Shown: in pieces, positions 30,788 through 38,967 of the stretch | Numbering within the stretch: position 1 is the stretch's first letter | Layout of the letters: each line of letters opens with the position of its first letter | DNA from: Acidobacteriota bacterium | GTDB lineage: Bacteria > Acidobacteriota > Thermoanaerobaculia > Multivoradales > J023 | NCBI GenBank assembly: GCA_029263315.1 | Contig: JAJCXR010000043.1 | Location: 1-64,000 of the forward strand | Direction: 5' to 3' | DNA length: 64,000 nucleotides | Program-made: the position numbers and the translations under genes | Notes under the pieces: generated by a model | Database searches by the model: none | The model's input: only the letters and a program-made list of their open reading frames with translations | Told to the model about the DNA's origin: nothing

Positions 30788-31329
30788 GATTTTCCTCGAT
30801 ACTTATTGAAACTGAGTCAACCCAGGTTCGTCACCGGACCCCGGGCCCTTGCGGGACCCCAACAAAACGGACCGCGGACGGCAAGGAGAGGTAGAGGAGA
30901 CGGCCATAGGTCAGTCGCCCCTATGGATCATCGACGTCGGATCGTCGAGGCGGAAGGTCAAGGAAAGCGGATAAGGATCCAGCAACGTCGGCATCTCTCC
31001 GGCCAAAGCCCTGACGCGACACAAAAAAAACCACCGAGATCATATCGGATGGATCGAAAGCTTAGCCAGCCGATGCACAACGCAGGTGTCCTAGTCACGG
31101 TTATCATCCACGCCACAGACCCCGGACGGATAAAAAGCCTAGCCTTTCCGCTCAAAAAGGGCTGCCGTGCCGTACGGTGACACCCACCGCCCCATGGGCT
31201 CCCGCTTCTGTGTTGCGCCGTTTACCCAACGATCCGCATAGCGTAGAGTCGTGGGGCAGGGTGTCCATCACCATCATCGCGTCTGCGCAGCCCTCACCCG
31301 GAAACTACCCCCCATTCAGCACTCTCACC
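30788..31329. other. 542-bp divergent intergenic region
   Basis: It separates the DUF4388 gene from ctaA. I find no supported gene. Features seen are an acaaaaaaaacc A-tract near 31020 and two T/A-rich runs near 31130-31160 (ggataaaaagcc, ctcaaaaaggg). A ccgtacgg palindrome lies near 31169-31176. None forms a complete promoter. Confidence 0.4.
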
Positions 31330-32337
31330 ATGACCATCAGACCCACCAAGACCAGCCGTTTCGCCTGGGGCGTTCTCGCCTTCAACCTATTTGTCATCCT
31401 GTGGGGAGCCTTTGTCCGGGCCTCCGGTTCCGGCGCCGGCTGCGGCAGTCACTGGCCACTCTGCAACGGCGAGGTGGTACCGCGGGATGCAAAAATCGAA
31501 ACCCTCATCGAGCTCTCCCATCGCCTGACCAGCGGTATCGCCCTGCTGTTGACCATCGCCCTGGTGGTCCTCGCCTGCCGCGCCTTCGAACCCGCACATA
31601 GGGTACGGCGCGCCGCCTGGTGGTCGCTGATCTTCATCCTCGGCGAAGCGGCCATCGGCGCCGCCCTGGTGCTGCTCGAATTGGTGGCGGACAATCCATC
31701 GATGACCCGTGCCTGGGTGATGGCCGCCCACCTGCTCAATACCCTGCTGTTGGTCGCCTCCCTGACCTTATGTGCCTGGTGGGCCAGCGGCGGCCCTGCC
31801 ATGAAGCTCGATCGCCGCCGTCAGCCCTTGAACAATGTGGCGGCGGTTTTCTTCGGCACCGCCTGCATCGCCGCCAGCGGCGCCATCGCCGCCCTGGGTG
31901 ACACCCTCTACCCGGCCACCGACCTGGCCCATGAGCTGCGCCATCACTTCTCTTCTTCAGCCGAGCTGCTCAAGCAGTTGCGGGTCTTTCATCCCCTGAT
32001 CGCAATCCTGGTCAGCTTGCTGATCCTGCATTTGATGAGCCTGGTACGGCAGCAACGTTGGCCGCAGCCGGCCCGTCGTTTTGCCAACTGGGTGAGCCTG
32101 CTGGTGTTTGTCCAGCTCGCCGTCGGCACGATCAATGTCTTGCTACTGGCACCGTTGGTCATGCAATTGGTGCATTTGTTGTTGGCCAACCTGCTGTGGA
32201 TCGCCTTGGTCCTGACCTGCGCCGCCGGGCTCGTGCCGCGCCAAGTCGTCCCCGGAGACACCCGTCCGCTGGAGACATTGGACCGGCAGGGCTCGCGGGG
32301 CGCCTCCCAGGCGACGCCTGTCGGCAGCGACCCCTGA
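31330..32337 (+). CDS. ctaA: Heme A synthase (COX15/CtaA)
   Basis: A 335-residue inner-membrane enzyme oxidising heme O to heme A for aa3-type cytochrome oxidase. The start at 31330 gives an N-terminus that leads straight into the first helix, WGVLAFNLFVILWGAFVRAS. Family marks are GAFVRASGSGAGCGSHWPLC with its Cys pair, the heme-ligand His in ELSHRLTSG, AWVMAAHLLNTLLL with HxxN, and later RVFHPLIAIL and MQLVHLLLANLLW. Eight membrane helices are visible. No oxidase or ctaB genes are adjacent, so it is separated from its usual cluster. Confidence 0.92.
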   Translation: MTIRPTKTSRFAWGVLAFNLFVILWGAFVRASGSGAGCGSHWPLCNGEVVPRDAKIETLIELSHRLTSGIALLLTIALVVLACRAFEPAHRVRRAAWWSLIFILGEAAIGAALVLLELVADNPSMTRAWVMAAHLLNTLLLVASLTLCAWWASGGPAMKLDRRRQPLNNVAAVFFGTACIAASGAIAALGDTLYPATDLAHELRHHFSSSAELLKQLRVFHPLIAILVSLLILHLMSLVRQQRWPQPARRFANWVSLLVFVQLAVGTINVLLLAPLVMQLVHLLLANLLWIALVLTCAAGLVPRQVVPGDTRPLETLDRQGSRGASQATPVGSDP

Positions 32338-32340
32338 ACC

Positions 32341-33543
32341 GTGCCGTCACGCCCGGTGGCCAAGCTGGCCTATGTCGTCTCCTCCCACGGCTTCGGCCAC
32401 GCAGCCCGCAGCTGCGCCATCATCGATGCCTTGCGCCGCCTCGACGACGGCCTCGACATCGAAATCTGGAGCGCCGTGCCCGGGTGGTTCTTCTCCGATT
32501 CCCTACAACGGCCGACGCCGCTGCACCGCCAGGTGACCGACCTCGGATTGGTGCAACGCGATGCCCTGGAGGAGGACTTGACGGCGACCCTGCAAGCTTT
32601 GCCGGAATGGGTTCCCTCACCGGAGGGTCGCCTCACCAGGCTACTCGCCTCCTTCCGGCAACGGGGCATCAGTCACGTGGTGTGCGACATCTCTCCCCTC
32701 GGCCTCGATGCCGCCAAGGCGGGGGCCTACCCCTGTGCCCTGGTGGAGAATTTCACCTGGGATTGGATCTACCGTGGTTACGCAGCGGACGAGCCCGCCC
32801 TGTTGCCTTTTGCCGACCGCCTAGAGGAGAGCTTCGCCGCCGCCGAGCTGCGTCTACAGCTCGAGCCGATGTGCGCACCGCGGGCCGGAGCGCTGGCTTG
32901 CCCGCCGGTCAGTCGGCAACCAAGGCTCGATCGACGCGCCCTCCGCGAAAAGTTGGGAGTGCCCTTGGACGCCCCCATGGTGCTGGTCACCATGGGCGGC
33001 ATCGAATGGGACTACGCTGCCTTGGAGGAGCGTCTCCGGCAGCTGGACGGCGGCCCGGCGTCGGCCGGCAAGCCGCGGCCAGATGGACCCTGGCTGGTGA
33101 TCCCCGGCAGCTGTGAAGTGCCGGAGGTGAGGGGCCGGCTGGTGCGGCTGCCCCACCATTCCAACTTCTACCATCCGGACTTGATGCATGCCGCCGACGC
33201 GGTGCTCGGCAAGCTGGGCTACAGCACCATCGCCGAGGCGTGGAGGGCCGGAATCCCCTTCGCCTATATCCCCCGGCGACGATTTCCGGAGTCGCCCCCC
33301 TTGCAAGCTTGGGTTGCCGGGCACCTCCCCAGTCTGCGCATCTCGCCGCAGGATTTCGCCACCGGCCGCTGGCTCGAAGAGTTACCTCACTTGCTCAGCC
33401 TGCCCCGGCGGGACCGGACATCACCTGCGGTGGACGGCGCCGCGGTGGCGGCCCACCACCTCTTGGATTGGATCAATGGACGGTCGACAGCGGCGCCGGC
33501 TCCAGGTCCACCAAATGCAGCGATTCCACGAGGCGCGGATTGA
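32341..33543 (+). CDS. MurG-like glycosyltransferase (GT28/GT1-type fold)
   Basis: A 400-residue soluble GT-B-type protein beginning with GTG at 32341, three bases after the ctaA stop. The N-terminus KLAYVVSSHGFGHAARSCAI is the glycine-rich loop of this fold. The C-terminal domain has MVLVTMGGIEWD, HHSNFYHPDLMHAADAVLGK and LGYSTIAEAWRAGIPFAYIP, which matches the donor-binding half (GxSTIxEA). The closest group from memory is the glycosyltransferase domain that is fused to sugar kinases in plant arabinokinases. The substrate is unknown. Its 3' end overlaps the convergent TPR gene by 71 bp. Confidence 0.7.
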   Translation: MPSRPVAKLAYVVSSHGFGHAARSCAIIDALRRLDDGLDIEIWSAVPGWFFSDSLQRPTPLHRQVTDLGLVQRDALEEDLTATLQALPEWVPSPEGRLTRLLASFRQRGISHVVCDISPLGLDAAKAGAYPCALVENFTWDWIYRGYAADEPALLPFADRLEESFAAAELRLQLEPMCAPRAGALACPPVSRQPRLDRRALREKLGVPLDAPMVLVTMGGIEWDYAALEERLRQLDGGPASAGKPRPDGPWLVIPGSCEVPEVRGRLVRLPHHSNFYHPDLMHAADAVLGKLGYSTIAEAWRAGIPFAYIPRRRFPESPPLQAWVAGHLPSLRISPQDFATGRWLEELPHLLSLPRRDRTSPAVDGAAVAAHHLLDWINGRSTAAPAPGPPNAAIPRGAD

Positions 33544-34840
33544 CCGCATCGATCTTGTGGCGCACCGCCTTCGCCTTGGAGCGCTCGCCGGCCCGTTCCA
33601 AGGCCCGCAGCCAGTTCAGCCGATTGAAGGGTTTGAAACCACTGCGATCGCCGCCCCAGTAGTCGAGCATGGCGTCGGCCCGCTGGAATTGCTCGGCGGC
33701 GGCTGCAAAGTCATCCGCCGCCAGGGCCCTGACGCCTTGCATGTGGGCCTCCAGGGCGGTGTAGAACTTCTCGTAGACGGGCTGCTCCGCTTTCCGCACC
33801 TCTTCGAAATGCTCGTGCAGGGCCATCTCCATGGCCCGTGCCGCCGCGTCGTCCCCGGCCATCACCGCCAGGCGATGGGCCAACAAGTCGAACCCCTTGC
33901 GACGCTCGAGACACCTTGCGTCCATGGTCTGCCGGGCCGCCTCGAGATCGCCCGCGAAGTAATGCATCCAGGCTTCGACGGCGCAAAAGAGACCGATATC
34001 TTGATAGAGGCCGCAGCTGGGGATGGCTTTCATCTTTTGGAGCAGTCGATCGGCCGCTGCAAAATCCCCTTCGTGCATCTTCAGCTCGCTGCGCAGGGCA
34101 TGGGCCGGACAGAGATCCGGTTTGATGCGCACCGCCTCCGCCAGGGCAAATTCGGCCTCCTCGTAGCGCCCCAGTAGCATCAGCAGCTCGCCCATGGAGA
34201 GGTAAGGATTGGCCTGATCTGGGGCGATGTAGCGATAGGTCAAGAACCGTTCTTCCGCCTCGCTGAAGCGTCCCTGGGCCATGGCGATATAACCCAAGCG
34301 ATTCTGCGCCATGGCCCAATTCGGGTAGAGCTGCAAAAACGACTGATAGCAGGCCTCCGCTGAATCCCACAGCTGGTCGGCCCACAACACGTCGCAGCGG
34401 CTGCGGATAGCGAAGGGATCCTCGGGACGGGCTTCTAGGAACTCGGCCAGCACTCGGCGCGGGTCTTCGTTGCCCCGTCCCGCCCAGGCCAGGCCGTAAC
34501 GCACCATGAAGGCCTCCCGCTCATTGAGGCGGGAGAGCTCGGCGGCCTCCAGCCGATCGAGCCACAGCCGCCGCTCTTCGCGCCCCGGGGGGTAGAAGGC
34601 CGAGAGGAAGAGCATCGGCATGGCGAAGTCCGGATCCAGCTCCAGGGCAGCCTCGAGCTGGACCACCGCATCGATGTAATAGGCCTTGCCCCAGGCATCG
34701 AAACCGGCTTCGAAATGGGCTCGGGCGGCGGCCGAATCGGTCGTCCAATCGTCGGTTGTGCGCTGCCCATGCCACAGCAGGAAGGAGCCCAGCAAGAGGC
34801 CCAACAGGGAAGCCGTCAGCAGCCATCGCGATCGTCTCAT
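33473..34840 (-). CDS. TPR-repeat protein with N-terminal membrane anchor
   Basis: A 455-residue protein. The first residues carry one hydrophobic segment (LLTASLLGLLLGSFLLWHG), so it is probably anchored facing the periplasm. The rest is built of tetratricopeptide-like helices, for example ARAHFEAGFDAWGKAYYIDA, QLEAALELDPDFAMPMLFL, YPNWAMAQNRLGYIAMAQGR and YLSMGELLMLLGRYEEAEF. It overlaps the upstream phosphatase gene as ATGA, so the two are co-translated. A scaffold role for that phosphatase is plausible, but no catalytic motif is seen. Confidence 0.8.
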   Translation of the reverse strand: MRRSRWLLTASLLGLLLGSFLLWHGQRTTDDWTTDSAAARAHFEAGFDAWGKAYYIDAVVQLEAALELDPDFAMPMLFLSAFYPPGREERRLWLDRLEAAELSRLNEREAFMVRYGLAWAGRGNEDPRRVLAEFLEARPEDPFAIRSRCDVLWADQLWDSAEACYQSFLQLYPNWAMAQNRLGYIAMAQGRFSEAEERFLTYRYIAPDQANPYLSMGELLMLLGRYEEAEFALAEAVRIKPDLCPAHALRSELKMHEGDFAAADRLLQKMKAIPSCGLYQDIGLFCAVEAWMHYFAGDLEAARQTMDARCLERRKGFDLLAHRLAVMAGDDAAARAMEMALHEHFEEVRKAEQPVYEKFYTALEAHMQGVRALAADDFAAAAEQFQRADAMLDYWGGDRSGFKPFNRLNWLRALERAGERSKAKAVRHKIDAVNPRLVESLHLVDLEPAPLSTVH

Positions 34841-37356
34841 CGTGCGTTCTCCAGAGGACGACTCACCGTCGCCAACGTCAAATCGTCATACTGCAGGCTG
34901 CCGCGGCAGAAATCGTCCACCGCCTGCAGGATGTCGTCGATCAGCTGGCGGGGATCGCCAGAGGAGGAGGCGATCACGGCATGTAAACGCTCCTCACCAA
35001 AAAGCTCGCCCTGACTCGAACGCGCATCGATGACGCCGTCGGAATATCCGATCACCGCCTCGCCCGGCTCGATCACCGTTTCCAGGGCCCGGTAGTCGCC
35101 GTCCTTGAGGGCTCCGATGGGGATGCGATGGTCCCCCAAGGGCAGCTCCTCCACCGTCCCGTCACGGCGTCGGCACAGCAGGGCCGGCTGTCCCGCCACC
35201 AAGTAGTGCAACGCGCCGGGGCTCGAGCCCGGCGCCAGGTAGCCCATGGCGACAAAGTTCCGCTTTCCCAAGCTGTAGAGCCGGCGGTTGGCCAGGTTGA
35301 AAAGCTCCGCCGGATCGGTGCAGGTCAAAGCCAGAGCGTGCAACGACTCATGGGCCGCCATCATCATCAACGCCCCGGACACCGATTTTCCGCAGACGTC
35401 GCCGAAGATCACGGCCTGGCGTTCGTCGCTATCGGTGGGCAGCTGAGCAAAAAAATCTCCGCCGACGATGCGGGCCGGACGACACAGGGCGCTGATCTCC
35501 CAGCCGGGGCCGAAGAACAGCTCGTCCGGCAGCAATTGCTCTTGGATGGTGGCGGCGATCTCCATCTCCCGCTCCAGCTCGGCTCGCTGGGTCCGCTCTT
35601 CCAACAACATGCTGGTTTCCAGGGCCAGACCCGCCTGTTGCAGCAGACGACGCAACAGGTCGAGCTCGTCCCGTTCGAGGGGGATCTGCCCTTCCTTGTC
35701 CGAAAGCAACACCATGCCCAAATGGCGCCGCCGCGAGGTCAGGTCGGCCAGCACCTCCACCCCCTCCAGGGACAGGCTGCTGACCATCTGCGCCACCTCC
35801 GGCGACCTCAAGGTCAAGGTACCCAACTGGTCCAAGCGGGTCAGGCGCTCGCGACGTTGCAAAAAACGTTGCAATTCCGAGATCACCGGCAGGTGTTTCG
35901 GCAAGGTCGCCGGTCCGGCGATGCGTTGCAGGCGATAGCCGCGCAGCAGGTAGAGGGCGGCAAAACGTACCCCCAAGAGGCGTGGCAGCTCCTCCACCAG
36001 CTCCCGCACGACTTCTTGCAGGTCCACCTGCGCCGTCATCGCCTCCCCCAAGGCCACCATCGCCTTGCTGAGGCGCGCCCGACCGGCGAAAAAAGAGCGG
36101 TCCAAAAGCTGTTGTAGCCGTCGTCTGAAGGGGTCGAACAAGAGCACGATGGCCAAGGCCAGGAAGACGGAAAAATATCCGGGACGATCGAGGACGGTGC
36201 CCCGGAAGAAGGCATTGAAGGTGACGATGCTACCGGCATAGAGACCGGTGAGCAGGGCGGTGCTGACGGTGTACAGCAAGGAGCGGCGCAGCATCACCCG
36301 GATGTCCAGGAGTTGGAACCGGACGATGGCATAGGTGAAGGTCAAAGGCACCAGGGCCACCGGCAGAATCCCCCACAGGAAGAAGGAACGGGATTGCTGA
36401 AAGGTGCCGTGCACCATGGTGGCGACCAGGAAGGGCATCAGACCAAAGAAGGAACCGAAAAGCACCAAGGCCATGCCCCGCCGCTCCCGCGGGCTGTCCA
36501 GAAGTCGCGCATTGGCCCGCAAGGCCAAGAACCCGCAGAGCAGGAAGATGGCCAACAACCACCAACTGGCGACGGGAGCTCCGTTGATCAAACGCGCCGG
36601 CTGATGCCGCATCTTGGCCATCATCAAAACACCGACGTAAACCGCCATCGGCAACAGGTAGAGCACCGGCCAGCCCCGTATCCACAGGCGGGCCAAAGGT
36701 CGCCATCGGGGAATCCGTTCCGCATTCTCGAGCCAGGCGGGGCGCGGAAACAACAGGTAGAAATGCAGGAAGGCCGGTGGCAACAGCAGCAGAGCCAAGG
36801 TTCCGGTGTGCAGGAGGATGGTGTCGATCCCCGAGTAGGACGCCAGGCGCATGCGGCACACCAAGACCAAGAGGAAGAGATTGCACAGTAGGAAAAAAAC
36901 CTGGCTAGCCCGCAATAACGGTCGGCGAATGAGGACAAAAAGCCCCATCAGGAAAAAGCTCAAGCCCAGAAAAGCAGAATAGAGAAAGCTACCGTCGCCG
37001 ATGCGCCGCTGACCGAGGCGCAGCGGCAGCTCTTTCAATGCGCCGTCCCGCTTGATCAGATAGAAGACGGTTTCATCGGCCTGGAACTGATTCAGCACCC
37101 GCGCCGCCTGCTGAGCGTCGCCCAGCACCTGCCGCCCGATGCCGACGATCTCATCACCGGAACGCAACCCCGCGTCATCGGCGCTCGAGCCCGGGACCAC
37201 CTCGTCGACCACCACACGGCCGGATTTGTTGACCGGCACCACCCCATCGTAGGGACGCTGCACGTACATGTCGGCGACCGACAGGGCAGCCAGACCAAAG
37301 GCCACCAGGCCAAAGATCAGCAATAAGGGTGTGGGGTTGAAGGATGCCGCTCTCAT
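34837..37356 (-). CDS. PDZ-membrane-GAF-PP2C (SpoIIE-like) phosphatase
   Basis: An 839-residue signalling protein starting at the ATG at 37356 (ggaga just upstream). After one N-terminal helix comes a PDZ domain (VVDEVVPGSSADDAGLRSGDEIVGIG). About eight membrane helices follow, from FLYSAFLGLSFFLMGLFVLI to FSVFLALAIVLLFDPF, like the membrane part of 7TM sensor kinases. A GAF-like domain spans roughly residues 440-580. The C-terminal SpoIIE/RsbU phosphatase has EIAATIQEQLLPDELF, PARIVGGDFFAQL, VIFGDVCGKSVSGALMM, YSDGVIDARSSQGELFGEERL and SLQYDDLTLATV; these give the metal-binding Asp residues. It likely dephosphorylates an anti-sigma-factor antagonist. No such partner is adjacent; a TPR gene is coupled to it. 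Confidence 0.88.
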   Translation of the reverse strand: MRAASFNPTPLLLIFGLVAFGLAALSVADMYVQRPYDGVVPVNKSGRVVVDEVVPGSSADDAGLRSGDEIVGIGRQVLGDAQQAARVLNQFQADETVFYLIKRDGALKELPLRLGQRRIGDGSFLYSAFLGLSFFLMGLFVLIRRPLLRASQVFFLLCNLFLLVLVCRMRLASYSGIDTILLHTGTLALLLLPPAFLHFYLLFPRPAWLENAERIPRWRPLARLWIRGWPVLYLLPMAVYVGVLMMAKMRHQPARLINGAPVASWWLLAIFLLCGFLALRANARLLDSPRERRGMALVLFGSFFGLMPFLVATMVHGTFQQSRSFFLWGILPVALVPLTFTYAIVRFQLLDIRVMLRRSLLYTVSTALLTGLYAGSIVTFNAFFRGTVLDRPGYFSVFLALAIVLLFDPFRRRLQQLLDRSFFAGRARLSKAMVALGEAMTAQVDLQEVVRELVEELPRLLGVRFAALYLLRGYRLQRIAGPATLPKHLPVISELQRFLQRRERLTRLDQLGTLTLRSPEVAQMVSSLSLEGVEVLADLTSRRRHLGMVLLSDKEGQIPLERDELDLLRRLLQQAGLALETSMLLEERTQRAELEREMEIAATIQEQLLPDELFFGPGWEISALCRPARIVGGDFFAQLPTDSDERQAVIFGDVCGKSVSGALMMMAAHESLHALALTCTDPAELFNLANRRLYSLGKRNFVAMGYLAPGSSPGALHYLVAGQPALLCRRRDGTVEELPLGDHRIPIGALKDGDYRALETVIEPGEAVIGYSDGVIDARSSQGELFGEERLHAVIASSSGDPRQLIDDILQAVDDFCRGSLQYDDLTLATVSRPLENAR

Positions 37357-37454
37357 CGTCTCCGGACAGGCCACGTTCCTCCGGCTCGTCTGCGTGGGCA
37401 ATAGGTCATCAGCTATACGACCGCCGTCGTTCGAAGTTCTGGCCGTCGCAGCAT

Positions 37455-38846
37455 TCACCACCCGGGGTCGTCGCCACGGCCTTGTGCTGCAAGCTGCCGC
37501 AAATGCTGCCGCGCCACCTTGCCACGCTCGTTGTACGGCAGCGCTTCCAGGCGGCGCATCTCCCGCGGCAGCAGCGTGGCGGGCAGGGATGTCGTGTCCA
37601 GCGGCCAGTGCTCGGTCACCACAAAGGCGACGGTCCGGTCGCCGCGCACCGCATCGTCGACCCCCACCACCGCCACGTCCCGGATCCCCGGCAGCTCGCG
37701 CAGGGCGGACTCCACACGCACCGCCGGCACTTTGCGGCCGCCGATATTGAGAATATCCGCCGTCCGACCGGTGAGCCGTAGACGTCCTTCGGGGGTCCAT
37801 TCGCCGGTATCGCCGGTGATTACGGTCGCTCCAGATACCCCGGGACGGCCGAGATAACCTAGCAGATTGGCCGGCGAGGTGACGCTCACCCTCCCCGCTC
37901 CGTCGATGTCCAGCCGCACGCCCGGCAAGGGTTTGCCGACCGTGCCGCGGGCCGCCGCCTGGAGGGGGGCCGCCTCGAAGCTGATGCCGCCGGTCTCCGT
38001 CGAGCCATAGAAGTTCTGTACCGCCCGTCCCGAGGCATCGAGGAAACGCTGCGCTTGCTCCTCTTGCAGCAGACCACCGGCGCAGATGACCCGACGCAGG
38101 GCCAAGCCGGGTGGCCATTGGGATTGCCCCAGACTGCGCACCAAGGGCGGCACCAGTGGCATAAAGGTCGCAGCGCTCTCGGCCAGCGCCCTGAACAACG
38201 ACGACGGGAAAATCCCCGGCTCGAGGATCAACGGGGCACCCAAGGCCAACAGGGACAGGACGCCGTTGTCGAAGCCGTAGGAATGACTCAAGGGGATGGT
38301 GATCAATACCCGTTCGTCGGCGCTCAGCTCCATGCCGTCGCCGATGTGACGAATGCCATGGGCCAACCCCTCGGCGCTCAAGCAAATGCCCTCAGGCTGG
38401 CCGGTGCTGCCGGAGGTCAGCTTGATGATCGCCGTATCCGGTGGCAGCTCGGCAGGGGTGCCCACCTCCACCTTCGAGGCTCGGACATCCCCGGGCCATG
38501 GTTCGTCCAAATCCGCCGCCTGCGCCCCATCGCGGTGCAACAGGGTGGGGACACCGAGATGACGACAAAGCTCCAACTTGCGCCGATGGGAGGCAGAGGC
38601 GTCCATGGCCACCATCGGAATGCCGAGGCGCAACATGGCCAAGGACAAATGGCAGAACGCCCCCACATTGCCCACCGCCACGGCGATGGGACGGCGATCC
38701 GCGGCCGCCAAACGACGCTGCCACTCGACGGCGCAGGCATCCAACTGGGCAAAGCTCTGCCGCAAGTCTTCACTCCGGGACCACAGGGCCTGCCGCTCCC
38801 CCCCATCTCTGACCTGGCGCGCAAACGCTTCGACAATCGATTCCAT
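37455..38846 (-). CDS. AMP-forming acyl-CoA/acyl-ACP ligase
   Basis: A 463-residue adenylating enzyme of the ANL superfamily. Core motifs are the phosphate loop IIKLTSGSTGQPEGICLS, LITIPLSHSYGF, QNFYGSTETGGISFEA (adenine motif YGSTE), ITGDTGEWTPEGRLRLTGR with the hinge Asp/Arg, and the C-terminal lysine in ALPYNERGKVARQHLR (KV-type). The protein is shorter than typical acyl-CoA synthetases (500-600), mostly in the N-terminal domain. The substrate is unknown. An acyl substrate for the ACP/KS genes 10 kb away is possible. A TAATTT box six bases before the ATG suggests a leaderless message. Confidence 0.85.
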   Translation of the reverse strand: MESIVEAFARQVRDGGERQALWSRSEDLRQSFAQLDACAVEWQRRLAAADRRPIAVAVGNVGAFCHLSLAMLRLGIPMVAMDASASHRRKLELCRHLGVPTLLHRDGAQAADLDEPWPGDVRASKVEVGTPAELPPDTAIIKLTSGSTGQPEGICLSAEGLAHGIRHIGDGMELSADERVLITIPLSHSYGFDNGVLSLLALGAPLILEPGIFPSSLFRALAESAATFMPLVPPLVRSLGQSQWPPGLALRRVICAGGLLQEEQAQRFLDASGRAVQNFYGSTETGGISFEAAPLQAAARGTVGKPLPGVRLDIDGAGRVSVTSPANLLGYLGRPGVSGATVITGDTGEWTPEGRLRLTGRTADILNIGGRKVPAVRVESALRELPGIRDVAVVGVDDAVRGDRTVAFVVTEHWPLDTTSLPATLLPREMRRLEALPYNERGKVARQHLRQLAAQGRGDDPGW

Positions 38847-38852
38847 GGGGTG

Positions 38853-38858
38853 AAATTA
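38853..38858 (-). promoter_or_regulatory. -10-like box 6 nt before the AMP-ligase ATG
   Basis: On the minus strand TAATTT ends six bases before the ATG at 38846, and no Shine-Dalgarno sequence is present. This is the geometry of a leaderless transcript. Confidence 0.35.
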
Positions 38859-38954
38859 GCATGAACGCCGGCCCCTGGGCCGCTCCGATCCGGATGCGGG
38901 GCAAGTTGCGGCGGCTCGACGATGGATTCCCCTGTGCAAGGCACCGCGGACGGG

Positions 38955-38960
38955 TACAAT
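38955..38960 (+). promoter_or_regulatory. -10 box exactly 7 nt before the M16 protease ATG
   Basis: TACAAT is followed by seven bases and the ATG at 38968, with no Shine-Dalgarno sequence. Transcription would start at or next to the start codon. An upstream in-frame ATG (38959) overlaps the box itself and is disfavoured. Confidence 0.45.
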
Positions 38961-38967
38961 GACGCCC

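Noticed and set aside
34837..38385. One 1182-codon minus-strand gene reading from the AMP-ligase region into the phosphatase
   Set aside because: The first 343 codons overlap the AMP-ligase gene in another frame and look like a shadow. The phosphatase starts with an ATG and helix at 37356.
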